DNA from: Tritrichomonas foetus | Lineage: Eukaryota > Parabasalia > Tritrichomonadida > Tritrichomonadidae | Length of the DNA stretch: 25,217 nucleotides | Direction: 5' to 3' | Assembly (NCBI GenBank): GCA_001839685.1 | Contig: MLAK01001240.1 | Location: forward strand, 1-25,217 | Shown here: in pieces, positions 1 through 8,817 of the stretch | How positions within the stretch are numbered: the stretch's first letter is position 1 | Layout: each line of letters starts with the position of its first letter | The notes under the pieces: generated by a model | Databases searched by the model: none | What the model was told of the DNA's origin: nothing | What the model saw: only the letters and a program-made list of their open reading frames with translations | Position numbers and translations under genes: made by a program

Positions 1-479
1 ATATTAATAAAATATTTAAAAAATATTTATTTAATTTTCCAAGATATTGCTATTTTTTATTTTTGCCATTTTTTTTATTTTCGTTTTATCTCCTCTTATC
101 ATTCCTTCTAATGGGTCACACCTATTCATTCTCAGGTATATACTCAACCTCTATTATAGTCCAGAATATAAAGGGAAAAAAGTGACCTTTTTTTTACTTT
201 CAGGTACTCTAGACAGGTTAAATATATCATAAATATCTTGGAAATTTATAAATATAATACACATAAATCATTATTATCAGATAAAATATATATTAATAGA
301 TATTTCAAAATAATAGATTCCTAATTACATTCATAAACAACGTAAAACATGATCTAAAAAAAAATTTAAGATAATCATTCAAATATTTACACGATTTTGA
401 GAACGATCTTTTTGCTTTTTGATAAATTATTAAATAAACTTCTGAAATATTTTAACACAAAATAATCCATTAAAAAAAA
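1..479. other. AT-rich non-coding flank
   Basis: No convincing gene. A 61-codon open frame at 47-232 (+) encodes only hydrophobic, T-run-derived sequence with no recognisable domain and is more likely chance. The last part is the 5' flank of the next gene. A CCATT at 467-471, one base off the initiator consensus TCA(C/T)(A/T), lies 11 nt before the ATG at 480, and the bases directly before the ATG are a run of eight A. Confidence 0.6.
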
Positions 480-3086
480 ATGAGTTCTTCAGACGATTCA
501 TCAACTTCGTCCGAATCCGACACATCATCATTAACTTCTACATCTACATCAACTTCCTCTTCAGAATCCGAGAAGCAGCCAGCCCCAACTCCATCAACAC
601 CAAAACGCGCCTCGCCGCCAAAACCAAAGGAAGTGCCTAAGTCAGCGCCCGTAATTAAGATAACGACAAAGGGATCTTCATCCTCATCCTCAGATTCCGA
701 CTCAGACTCAGACTCTGACTCAGACTCCGAATCATCATCAACTTCATCATCTTCAGAATCCGAAAAGAAAGAAGAGCCAAAGAAAATAGAACCAAAGAAA
801 GAAGAGCCAAAGAAAGAAGAGCCAAAGAAAGAAGAACCGAAGAAAGAAGAGCCAAAGAAAGAAGAAAAGCCAGCCGTTCCAGGCAATCTTCCACCACCAC
901 CAAAGAAGCCGCCTCCTCCACCAAATGAAGCACCGCCACTTTTCTACAAACGAGCAAATGCAACCACACTCAGCCCAGCTTCACCAAAACTCAATCTACC
1001 ACCGCCACCAAAAACTCCTCCTCCACCACCGCCCAATGAGGCGCCGCCCCTCATGTCAACTATTGTGCGTAAGAAACCTCAACAGAGCATTGAAGAACAA
1101 AAGAAGGAAGAAAAGAAAGATTCATCTGATTCAGAATCTTCTTCAACTTCTTCTTCCTCTTCAACTACATCTTCCGAGGCTAAACCGGCAAAGAAACCAA
1201 CTGAAGAAAAGAAACCTGAACCAAAGAAAGAAGAAAAAGCTGTCGTTGAACGTTCAACCCCAGTCGAAAAGCCAAAAGAAGAACCCAAGAAGAAAGAAGA
1301 AAAGAAAGAAGAGCCCAAGAAGAAAGAAGAGCCCAAGAAGAAAGAAGAACCTAAGAAGAAAGAAGAACCTAAGAAGAAAGAAGAACCCAAGAAGAAAGAA
1401 GAACCTAAGAAGAAAGATGAGAAGAAAAAGAAGGATGTTCCTCCACCTCCACCAAGTGACAGCAGTGACTCTGAATCTTCTTCGTTATCTTCATCTTCAT
1501 CGGTTTCTTCATCTTCATCGTTATCTTCATCTTCATCTTTATCCTCATCTTCATCCAAAGATAAAAAGAAGAAGAAGGGGCAAACCGTCGAAAGGGCTGC
1601 AACAGCTCCTACCATCACGGAATCATCCAAAAAAGAAAAATCTAAACATGAGAAATCCAAAGAAGAACATAAAAAGAAGGAAGGAAAACTTGACTCATAC
1701 GAAACTGACCTTGATTCACTTGGTGGCTACCAAGAGTTACTCGATCTCTTCAAGCCATTAACTGAAAAACGTGATTTCATGCATAAAAACGCACAAGATT
1801 CGATCACTAAACAAAAAGCTGATCCAATGGCAGATTTCAACGCCGAGCGAGAAGTTATTAGTCGATTTTCTACACAATTCTGGGATAATATTCAGTCTGC
1901 AGCTAATGATATTGTTAAACAAATCGAAATTCGTCAAAGTGAACTTGATATGCTTTCAACTAAAATAACTACAATGTCTGGAAAGTTTGAGAAAGCGCGT
2001 GAAACAGCCCTTGCTGGTGCACTTGAGAAGATCCGTGCTGATTTTCCAACACCACCTGCTCAAGAAATGCCTGATCTACAAATAGGAGATTTTGAACCTG
2101 ATTCTTTATATTCCCTTCCATTGACTTCCTTGTTTAGAATTGATACAATTTCATCGAATATTCCATTTATTCAAACTATTGGAAAAGATGAGGAACTATT
2201 ACCTAAACACGACTTTTGTTCACCACTTGATTTCTATGCAATGCCAATGAACAAAGAATATCCGAAAGATCCATTTATTTCTGAAGCATTGGCTGCTAAA
2301 AGGAACGAATTAATGCCTGGAATGAAAGAAGAAGAAAGTCCATCAAGATGTCCAGACAAAGTAGAATATTGGGTTAAAGGTCCAATGCCAATTACTGAAG
2401 CTGTTGATGATGAATCTAGTTCCTCTTCTTCAAGTTCTTCATCTTCTAGTTCATCCAAGAAAGCACAGAAATTGGTACCAAGAGTATCAGATTCACAGCC
2501 CCCGCCCCCACCCCCACCTCCGCCACCTCAATCTGAAAATACCCCTCCACCACCTCCTCCTCCATCACCTAAATCGCCTACAGAAGAAAATAAAGCCGAA
2601 ACGAAGAAAGAGGAAGCAAAGAAACGCAAAGACTCCAAACATGATGATGATAAAAAGAAGAGGCGAGACAGTAAAAGAGATAGTAAGAGAGAAAGTAAGA
2701 AAGATAGTAAAAGAGACAGTCTGAGAGATAGTAAAAAGAAAGAGCGTGAATCAAAGAAAATAGAAAAAGCAGAAGATACGAAAAAGAAAGATTCACCTCT
2801 TTCACCGCCTCCTCCTCCACCTCCACCTCCTCCGCCTCTTGATGAAGATAAAAAGAAGGAAGAAAAGAAGAATGAAGAGAAGGTGGCAAAAGTTGAAAAG
2901 AAGAAAGAAGAAAAGAAGGAAGAGAAGAAAGAAGGAAAGAAGCATGAGAAGCATGATAAAAAGAAACACGATAAGAAGAAGCATGATAAGAAAAAACACG
3001 ATAAGAAGAAGCATGATAAGAAAAAACACGATAAGAAGAAAGATGATAAAAAGAAGAAAGATGACAAGAAAAAGAAAAAGAAGTAA
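480..3086 (+). CDS. Low-complexity Ser/Lys/Glu/Pro-rich protein with a central non-repetitive domain
   Basis: An 868-residue protein that I do not recognise. It alternates acidic serine tracts (about residues 1-110, 215-240, 325-365, 645-660), Lys-Glu-Pro repeats (about 96-130 and 270-313), proline runs of 5-11 residues (about 135-185, 320, 680-710, 780-795), and a very basic C-terminus made of KKHD units ending in a lysine run. The only part with ordinary composition is about residues 405-640. It is predicted helical, starts near YETDLDSLGGYQELL and carries two to three amphipathic helices. The proline runs resemble profilin/SH3/WW ligands and the Ser-Asp tracts resemble CK2 targets; both are inference. 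No FH2, WH2 or RNA-binding motif is visible, so I assign no actin or RNA role. The frame is certain because the opposite-strand open frames only mirror its repeats. The start is the first ATG, after an A-run leader. Confidence 0.85.
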   Translation: MSSSDDSSTSSESDTSSLTSTSTSTSSSESEKQPAPTPSTPKRASPPKPKEVPKSAPVIKITTKGSSSSSSDSDSDSDSDSDSESSSTSSSSESEKKEEPKKIEPKKEEPKKEEPKKEEPKKEEPKKEEKPAVPGNLPPPPKKPPPPPNEAPPLFYKRANATTLSPASPKLNLPPPPKTPPPPPPNEAPPLMSTIVRKKPQQSIEEQKKEEKKDSSDSESSSTSSSSSTTSSEAKPAKKPTEEKKPEPKKEEKAVVERSTPVEKPKEEPKKKEEKKEEPKKKEEPKKKEEPKKKEEPKKKEEPKKKEEPKKKDEKKKKDVPPPPPSDSSDSESSSLSSSSSVSSSSSLSSSSSLSSSSSKDKKKKKGQTVERAATAPTITESSKKEKSKHEKSKEEHKKKEGKLDSYETDLDSLGGYQELLDLFKPLTEKRDFMHKNAQDSITKQKADPMADFNAEREVISRFSTQFWDNIQSAANDIVKQIEIRQSELDMLSTKITTMSGKFEKARETALAGALEKIRADFPTPPAQEMPDLQIGDFEPDSLYSLPLTSLFRIDTISSNIPFIQTIGKDEELLPKHDFCSPLDFYAMPMNKEYPKDPFISEALAAKRNELMPGMKEEESPSRCPDKVEYWVKGPMPITEAVDDESSSSSSSSSSSSSSKKAQKLVPRVSDSQPPPPPPPPPPQSENTPPPPPPPSPKSPTEENKAETKKEEAKKRKDSKHDDDKKKRRDSKRDSKRESKKDSKRDSLRDSKKKERESKKIEKAEDTKKKDSPLSPPPPPPPPPPPLDEDKKKEEKKNEEKVAKVEKKKEEKKEEKKEGKKHEKHDKKKHDKKKHDKKKHDKKKHDKKKHDKKKDDKKKKDDKKKKKK
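765..868 (+). repeat. KKEEP-coding 15-bp tandem repeat
   Basis: In-frame 15-bp units coding Lys-Lys-Glu-Glu-Pro, about six copies, one reading KKIEP. Silent differences (GAA/GAG, CCA/CCG) between units show they are not all recent copies. Confidence 0.85.
1287..1418 (+). repeat. KKKEEP-coding 18-bp tandem repeat
   Basis: In-frame 18-bp units coding Lys-Lys-Lys-Glu-Glu-Pro, about seven copies, differing mainly at the proline codon (CCC/CCT). The repeat is related to, but one codon longer than, the 15-bp KKEEP array upstream in the same gene. Confidence 0.85.
2951..3066 (+). repeat. KKHD-coding C-terminal tandem repeat
   Basis: Twelve- to 15-bp units coding Lys-Lys-(Lys)-His-Asp. CATGAT and CACGAT codings alternate, which gives a 30-bp higher-order period. 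The array decays into KKDD and poly-Lys at the stop codon. Confidence 0.8.
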
Positions 3087-3509
3087 TTCTTAAATAAAAA
3101 TCCAATTTTTCTTCAACTTCGTAAATTATTTTTGTTCCATACCAAACATTTTATCATGACCTTCATATGAATATTAGATTATTTCCATCCAAATACATTT
3201 TTAATTTTCCGAAGTAAAAGACCAGATTCAAAATATGGAATTATTATTCTTTATAGTGTTTTATATCTCATATCTTGTCTCGAAAATTTGTTGTCTGATT
3301 TCAGTGATGAAGTTATCAATTTGGTAGTTAACTATGTCTAAATAACTTGGAAATTTGATCGAAGTTATATGTTTAATTGTTAACCAAAAATTGAAGGGAT
3401 TTAAAATTTTTTATCGGTGATTTTTTTCATATAGCATGTCGCACATCATAGTCGAGCCGGAATTTGAATGGTCGCCTTCCAGATTTTGAGATTCTGAGGT
3501 CGTATCAAA
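3087..3509. other. Intergenic spacer and Spb1 5' flank
   Basis: AATAAA-like sequence follows the stop of the upstream gene. The last 80 bases are less AT-rich and hold two initiator-like TCATA motifs (3427-3431 and 3446-3450), 60-80 nt before the Spb1 ATG. This is farther than at other genes here, so their use is uncertain. No RNA gene or further reading frame was seen. Confidence 0.5.
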
Positions 3510-5726
3510 ATGGGAAAGACTCGTGCATACAAGCATCGATTAGATAAGTATTATCATCTTGCACATGCTGTTGGTTATAGATCGCGTGCTGCTTTCAAAC
3601 TTGTTCAATTGAACCAACAATACGACTTCCTTACGAATGCAACATATTGTCTCGATCTTTGCGCCGCTCCAGGAGGATGGTCTCAAGTTGCAGCAAAGTA
3701 TATGCCAGTCGGATCTACAGTTATTGCAATTGACCTTGCGCCTATCAAACCTATCCCACATGTCATCACATTACAAGCAGACATTACAGCCCCGAAAACA
3801 CAAGCGAAAGTTAGAAAAATCATGCAAGGAAGCCGCTGCGATGTTGTTTTGAACGACGGTGCTCCAAACGTTGGTGCTGCATGGATCACAGATTCCACTA
3901 ATCAGCTTGACCTTTGTCTTGCCTCTCTCAAATTTGCTACACTTTTTCTGAAGAAAGGCGGCTCATTCGTCACAAAAGTTTTCAGATCAGAAAATTATAA
4001 TTCATTGCTTTGGGTCCTTCATCAATTCTTCGAACAGGTCATTCCAACCAAGCCAAAAGCATCTCGTGATTCATCTGCCGAACTTTTTATCGTCTGCCTT
4101 CAATTTAAGGCACCGACCGCGGTCGATCCAAGAATGCTCGATTCTCAATACGTTTTCAGCGATATCGATGATCTTACACGAAAACCACTTCCGAACGAAG
4201 AATCAATCGAAACAAAAACGGCAATGGACTATACAAGTTATAAAGTTTCAGATTTCCTTACATGTGAAAACCCACTCGATATTTTAAATGCTGTCAATGA
4301 GCTTGTTTTTGATGAAGGCGCTTTAGCGGTTGCTGCAAATTCGCATCCTTTGACAATTGAAGAAATTCGAATATTATGCAAAGATTTGAAAACCGTTGGT
4401 CTCGCTGATAAAAAGTTACTTCTTAAGTGGAGGAGACAACTTAGAGCTGCTCTTGTAACAAACACACATGAAGATAACAATCAGGTCGCTGACGAAAATG
4501 AAGTTGATTCAGATGAAGAAATCCAGAATGCTTTGAATGATCTTCAGCTGAAAAGAAAGCGTCAAGAGCGATCAGAAAGAAAGAGGAAACAAAAAATGAG
4601 GACACAGCTCATTAAACGTCTCCAAAAGAACTTAAACGCACCTTCGGCAAATGCAGATATGCTTGATCCAGAAGTCAGATTTGGAAAAATGTATACACCA
4701 AATATTCCAGAAGAAGACTTATCTCATTTAACATATGATGAACTTGTTGAAAGAAACATTGAATATCTTGAAGAACAAGAAAAAGACATCTATGTTGATT
4801 CTGATGGTGAAATTATGGGTCCACAACCAAAACTTGCACGCTATGTAAAAATCGAAGAGACAGAAGAAGAGAAAGAAAAAGAAATGGACAAAGTTCAAAA
4901 ACAATGGTTCAATCAACCAATTTTCGATGAAGATTCAGACGACGATGAAGATGAAGATGCTGAAACAGCTAAGAAGGCAATGAAGCAAGAGCTTGAAGAA
5001 AAGAAGGCTAAAGAGCAAGAGCTTCGCAAACAAATTGATCAACAAAAAGGTCAAGCAGAGAAAAGTGATGATAGTGATAATAATGAATATAGTGAATCCA
5101 GTGATTCCGAAGAGGGTGAAGATTATAAAGGACAGAGCATTAAAGACTTCGATGTTCTTGCATATAAAGCAGCCAAAGAAATCCTCACCAGCAAGCATAA
5201 AAAGACAGAAATGATTAACGATTCATTTAACAGATATTTGCATGATGATGGACCACTTCCATCTTGGTTTGAAAAGGACGAAGATCAACACAATCGTCCA
5301 ATGATGCCTGTCACCAAACAAGATGTTGCTGAATGGCGCGCTAAAATGCGAGCAATTAATGAAGTTGAAACAAAGCGTGTCATTGAAGCACGCGCTAGAA
5401 AGAAGAAGAAGGTTCTTGCCAAGCTTAAGGCTTCAGAAGAAAAAGCAGCTGAAATCGCTGAAAAAGAAGGACTCGATGAAAGATCCAAATTAAGAATCCT
5501 TGAGCAAATTTACGCAAAAGGAATGAGCAAACTTCATCAGAAAGAAAGAATCGTCGTTACACAGAAGAGAGATAACGGAAAGCCGTCTATTCCGCGCGGT
5601 AAAGGAAAAGTCAGGATTGTTGATCCAAGAGGAAAGAAGGATCTTCGTGCTGAAAAGAATGCGGCATCAAGGCCAAGTGGTGTACATCGAAAGAAGAAAT
5701 CCAAGTATATTCATAGAAGGAAGTAG
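3510..5726 (+). CDS. SPB1: AdoMet-dependent rRNA 2'-O-methyltransferase Spb1 (FTSJ3 family)
   Basis: Nucleolar pre-60S assembly factor. Family members methylate the ribose of a conserved guanosine in the A-loop of large-subunit rRNA. The FtsJ/RrmJ domain spans about residues 1-205, with AdoMet motif LDLCAAPGGW at 48-57 and the complete catalytic tetrad K30, D116 (NDGAP), K156 (FVTKVF), E191 (SAELF). The spacings 86/40/35 equal those of E. coli RrmJ K38-D124-K164-E199. The middle (about 230-400) matches the Spb1-specific DUF3381 region. Acidic Asp/Glu stretches (about 470-500 and 525-555) and a Lys/Arg-rich Spb1_C region (about 550-738) follow, including the VDPRGKKDLRAEK motif near the end. 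At 738 residues it is somewhat shorter than yeast or human Spb1 (about 840), mostly in the linkers. The N-terminus MGKTRAYKHRLDKYYHLA aligns with orthologues, so the start is secure. Confidence 0.96.
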   Translation: MGKTRAYKHRLDKYYHLAHAVGYRSRAAFKLVQLNQQYDFLTNATYCLDLCAAPGGWSQVAAKYMPVGSTVIAIDLAPIKPIPHVITLQADITAPKTQAKVRKIMQGSRCDVVLNDGAPNVGAAWITDSTNQLDLCLASLKFATLFLKKGGSFVTKVFRSENYNSLLWVLHQFFEQVIPTKPKASRDSSAELFIVCLQFKAPTAVDPRMLDSQYVFSDIDDLTRKPLPNEESIETKTAMDYTSYKVSDFLTCENPLDILNAVNELVFDEGALAVAANSHPLTIEEIRILCKDLKTVGLADKKLLLKWRRQLRAALVTNTHEDNNQVADENEVDSDEEIQNALNDLQLKRKRQERSERKRKQKMRTQLIKRLQKNLNAPSANADMLDPEVRFGKMYTPNIPEEDLSHLTYDELVERNIEYLEEQEKDIYVDSDGEIMGPQPKLARYVKIEETEEEKEKEMDKVQKQWFNQPIFDEDSDDDEDEDAETAKKAMKQELEEKKAKEQELRKQIDQQKGQAEKSDDSDNNEYSESSDSEEGEDYKGQSIKDFDVLAYKAAKEILTSKHKKTEMINDSFNRYLHDDGPLPSWFEKDEDQHNRPMMPVTKQDVAEWRAKMRAINEVETKRVIEARARKKKKVLAKLKASEEKAAEIAEKEGLDERSKLRILEQIYAKGMSKLHQKERIVVTQKRDNGKPSIPRGKGKVRIVDPRGKKDLRAEKNAASRPSGVHRKKKSKYIHRRK

Positions 5727-6153
5727 AACTTATATAAATTTAAATATCTTTATATTAAAAATTTGCAGAACTCTAATTGCTTTTTTGGTGATTCTTTTTT
5801 TGTTTATAATCCTGTTTAGACAATTCTCGAAATAAACTGATGTTTTGGAAAATTTCTTTTTAATAATAACTGAGAAACTTAAATATATATGAATATAAGC
5901 TTCTCTGTTCACAGAAAAAACTATTATAATTTTTTGGTTGACTAATGTATTTCATAATTATTTCAATTTCATTTTACAAAGAGAAAAAATCCAATGGTAA
6001 AACACTCTTAGTAGTGATTTTTTGATGGAGAGAAGAATAATTTTGTATGGAGATTTACCGTTATTTTCGGTTAACGTCGATAAATTGACCATCAAATGAA
6101 AGTAAAGAATCTCTTTGGCCAAATTACGATACGAAAAGTGACATTATCAGCAC
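5727..6153. other. Intergenic spacer
   Basis: AT-rich, with T- and A-runs after the Spb1 stop. A 24-codon ATG frame near 6024 has no recognisable features. No initiator motif sits at the usual distance before the ATG at 6154 (TCAGC occurs there, which misses the consensus). No RNA gene was seen. Confidence 0.5.
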
Positions 6154-6369
6154 ATGCCCGGTTTCGAGCCAGTTCTTTCATTTGAAAGCCAACGCTTCTT
6201 TTTCTTAGTATTATTTGCTGCTGCTTTTGCCAGTGTCGTCATGTTTTTCCTCTACGAAAACAGTTCATCTCGTAATATCTTATTCGAATTCGTTTTAGCT
6301 GTAATTGCTTCATTCACACTTGGATCGGCCATATTCTTTGGTCTCATACGCGAAGACATTATTCTATAA
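6154..6369 (+). CDS. OST5/TMEM258-like small membrane subunit of oligosaccharyltransferase
   Basis: A 71-residue protein with two predicted membrane spans (about 14-33 and 43-64) joined by a short polar loop. Length, topology and several positions match the TMEM258/Ost5 family: an N-terminal PVxxFxxxR-like stretch, the aromatic F-x-YE at the end of span 1 (here FFLYENSSSR), a loop leading to an acidic residue before span 2, and span 2 with A-S-F-x-x-G-x-x-x-F-F (here IASFTLGSAIFFG). Human TMEM258 has FVYEVTS and VASLFMGFGVLFL at these places. Known role: a small subunit of the ER oligosaccharyltransferase that contacts the catalytic STT3 subunit. Assignment rests on motif memory, not a search. 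Other two-span proteins of this size are possible, but the YE-loop-AS pattern is fairly specific. Confidence 0.7.
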   Translation: MPGFEPVLSFESQRFFFLVLFAAAFASVVMFFLYENSSSRNILFEFVLAVIASFTLGSAIFFGLIREDIIL

Positions 6370-7211
6370 TCGCTGTAAACGATGGTGGTTGTCAATAAAA
6401 CTATAACACATATCGAATTTTTTGTCTTTTTTTTTTCTCATTTTTTTCTAAATTTAGCAGATTAAATCAGCGTCTAATTTCCATTTCATCTAACCGCCTG
6501 TGTCGGTTCGATGGCCATCGAAGATATTTTAATTGTCGATCATCGAATTCCATCGATCCCCAACTACTTTTTGCATATTATCATTCTCTAGTTGATATAC
6601 TGAGTGTTTACAAATTTTAAAGGGAAAATATTTCAAATGAGAAATATGAATAAAATGTTTGAAATTTTTCTTTTAGAGGAGAAAGTGGAGGAACGATTTA
6701 ATTGTAAGAAAGTATCAAAAGATTTATAAGTTTATCACGAATAATAAGGTGATTTTGAAAGAGCCGATTTATTCATGTGAGCGAGATCATTTTCCAAATT
6801 GAACACTTTCTGATCTGCTTTTGAGTGAACCTAACAAAATTCCGAAGCTAATCAAGAAACCATCTCTGTCATGATATGAGATTCAAACGAATTCAATAAA
6901 TCCATAATAATGAATTGTTGTCGAATAATTATATAGAATATGTGATTATTTTGAAATTGATTATATGAGTTGAAAACAAAAAGCAAAATAGCTTCATATT
7001 TTATGTATTGAATGAATCAGATAAATAAATTTATTTTCAGATTTGGTGAAAAAGGATTCTAGTCATAACAGAGATTACTATATGAATGTTATGTCTTTCA
7101 TAAAAGAAGTCAACTTGGCGAAATATGAAGCATAAAAAATAGACTAAATTAGAATTCAAAAAGTTTAAGTATAAATGAAAAACCATTGAATCCCAACCAT
7201 TTTTGAAATGA
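6370..7211. other. Long intergenic spacer with a palindromic island
   Basis: About 840 bp without a supported gene. Most is featureless AT-rich sequence. The part at about 6470-6570 is less AT-rich and full of CGAT/ATCGA words, with a perfect 16-bp palindrome and a following T-run (see the separate entry and finding). Both flanking genes are on the plus strand. Confidence 0.55.
6507..6522. repeat. Perfect 16-bp palindrome TTCGATGGCCATCGAA
   Basis: The sequence equals its own reverse complement. As RNA it could form a 6-bp stem with a GGCC loop. It is followed within 50 bp by TCGATCATCGA and ATCGAT. It may be a protein-binding site or part of a structured RNA; function unknown. Confidence 0.75.
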
Positions 7212-7216
7212 TCATT
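7212..7216 (+). promoter_or_regulatory. Putative initiator (Inr) TCATT
   Basis: Matches the trichomonad initiator TCA(C/T)(A/T), with the presumed start A at 7214. It lies 16 nt before the ATG at 7230, the same spacing seen at other genes here, but 66 nt before the ATG of the long frame at 7280. Confidence 0.5.
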
Positions 7217-7229
7217 TTCGATTCAAATA

Positions 7230-7283
7230 ATGGCAGAAAAATTTGAGTACTTATCGTCTCGGTGGAAAATTTTTCTGCAATGA
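7230..7283 (+). other. Upstream 17-codon frame overlapping the next start (ATGA)
   Basis: ATG at 7230 opens MAEKFEYLSSRWKIFLQ and stops at TGA 7281-7283, overlapping the ATG of the long frame as ATGA. It may be a short upstream ORF. It may equally be the true N-terminus of the downstream protein, cut off by loss of one base in the A4T5 run at 7266-7274. See finding. Confidence 0.5.
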
Positions 7284-8329
7284 CTTACAATCTTACACGA
7301 AACATCCCAGAATTAAATTCTCCTGATCAAATTTACCAAGAATGGCAACTCCTCAGTGACAAGCCAGATCCAAGTAGATCATCTGTTGTAAAAAAGCCAA
7401 GTTATTCATTATCCAATAATTTGGAAAATGCAAAATCAGAGATTACTAATGATTTCAATGAAATTGGTGCTTTTATAGCATCTGGAAATTCAACGAATGT
7501 TTATTTTTCAATTGAATTTTTAAACGAGAGAATATTTGAGTTCATTTTTAGGTTTTCTAATCTTTCATCTTTGAAAGTAGTGAGACAGATTTTTGTGAAG
7601 CCAAATGATGCAGCAAAAGTTGATCTTAATCGAATCAAAATCGAATCTGAAAAATGTTTAATCAAGTTGTCAATCCTTAAAAATCATACTGCATTTTTGG
7701 CAAATCCAAAATTTTCAAGACAGGATTATTGGTCAATACTCACAGATATAATGAAAGATCTTTACAATCATATTTTTGAATTTATTTATCATATACAATT
7801 TTTCTCAACAAAATATATTCCACTTGATACTTTAATCAATTCAACATCTATGGAATTTGATAAATCACTGACACAGAGTTCAGACACTGTAATTCCTTCT
7901 CCTCAGATTAATGGACAAATGTCAATCCAAAACTCACCTAATGTGAATAACACATTAAATTTCGATGATACGATTCGAAAAATGGAAAAAATTGTAAATG
8001 AACTTTTATTTTATAAAGATGGAGCATCTTATTCAAATCATCCTGATAAATTTGCAAAAATTGTGATGCTGCTTTGTGAAATGAACGATTTGGAGGCTTC
8101 AATAAATTACATGTCAGATTTAATAAAGAAAAATGATGGCCAGCTATTTTTTGAATTGACAAGATTAACTTTAAATGATTTCGAATCATTGACGAAGAAA
8201 AAGATTTCAAATGAAAAGAAAATCATTGAAGCGTCACAAAGTGAAAACGCGAAAAGATTCAGCAGGCACATTGATGAATACGCTGTGATTGTCCAACAGA
8301 TGTGTGATGTCTTCAAACGATGCCTGTAA
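7280..8329 (+). CDS. Hypothetical protein, predicted alpha-helical
   Basis: The frame is open from 7262, but that codon is GTG. The first ATG is at 7280, giving 349 residues. I do not recognise it. The sequence has no signal peptide or membrane span. It is mostly amphipathic helix, with a Ser/Asn/Pro-rich linker at about residues 200-235 separating an N-terminal helical part (about 50-190) from a C-terminal one (about 238-349). The C-terminal part contains a Lys/Glu-rich helix near KKKISNEKKIIEASQ. The promoter-like TCATT lies at the canonical distance from a different ATG (7230) in another frame, so the true N-terminus may be about 23 residues longer than given here if one base is missing. 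Composition and codon use are ordinary for the window. Confidence 0.75.
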   Translation: MTYNLTRNIPELNSPDQIYQEWQLLSDKPDPSRSSVVKKPSYSLSNNLENAKSEITNDFNEIGAFIASGNSTNVYFSIEFLNERIFEFIFRFSNLSSLKVVRQIFVKPNDAAKVDLNRIKIESEKCLIKLSILKNHTAFLANPKFSRQDYWSILTDIMKDLYNHIFEFIYHIQFFSTKYIPLDTLINSTSMEFDKSLTQSSDTVIPSPQINGQMSIQNSPNVNNTLNFDDTIRKMEKIVNELLFYKDGASYSNHPDKFAKIVMLLCEMNDLEASINYMSDLIKKNDGQLFFELTRLTLNDFESLTKKKISNEKKIIEASQSENAKRFSRHIDEYAVIVQQMCDVFKRCL

Positions 8330-8817
8330 CTTGCTTTTTATTGTAAATGTTTTTTAGTCATTTTTATTAGTTTCTACATATTTTGTTATTTATTTCCAAG
8401 AATGCTTCATAATAATGAACATTTCGAGTTTCATTTCTTGATGTTCAACAATTGTTAATTCATTCAAAGGAAGATGACGAAGATTTTACTGTTTTTGAAA
8501 AAGTTCTGAAATGTTATTACTTTGATTTTCTGATGATTTTGAAGATGTCAAAGAAAATGATAACCAAAATCTTTTCCAGTATTTCAATTTTCTATTGATT
8601 AACCTCAGTTATTGTGGAAAAAGGTTTAAAGAAATGAAAACGATAAGAAGTGTCGATTTCTAATTCAGATCAGAATTAGTTTTTTAAATATAGTTTTCAT
8701 TTTTGATGAATGAACAGCGTTTATTATCTATTTCCAATATTGTCGATTTGAGTGAAAAGAAAGAATAATGAATACAATAATAAACTGAATAAACAGAAAA
8801 ATAAAGAATCACATTAT
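8330..8817. other. Intergenic spacer between convergent genes
   Basis: The two genes end towards each other here, so the region should contain two 3' ends. A 60-codon stop-free stretch at 8419-8598 (+) has no ATG at its start and a chance-like protein sequence. No RNA gene or repeat was seen. Confidence 0.5.

Noticed and set aside
47..232. 61-codon plus-strand frame of hydrophobic residues.
   Set aside because: Arises from T-runs, no promoter motif, no recognisable family.
470..1660. Open frames opposite the first gene (Ser/Phe/Gly- and Asp/Glu-rich).
   Set aside because: They are mirror images of the AAG/GAA and TCA/TCT repeats of the plus-strand gene; their proteins are pure low complexity and show no domain.
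2528..3105. Open frames opposite the C-terminal repeats of the first gene.
   Set aside because: Same reason: complement of KKHD and proline codons read as Phe/Ser/Leu and Gly runs.
6500..6520. tRNA gene suggested by GGTTCGA.
   Set aside because: No A-box, no acceptor or anticodon stem can be formed around it, and the B-box has a mismatch.
7262..7279. GTG start for the 7.2-kb gene.
   Set aside because: Eukaryotic nuclear genes start at ATG; the first ATG in this frame is 7280.
8419..8598. 60-codon stop-free stretch between convergent genes.
   Set aside because: No ATG at its start, no family resemblance, length within chance for this composition.
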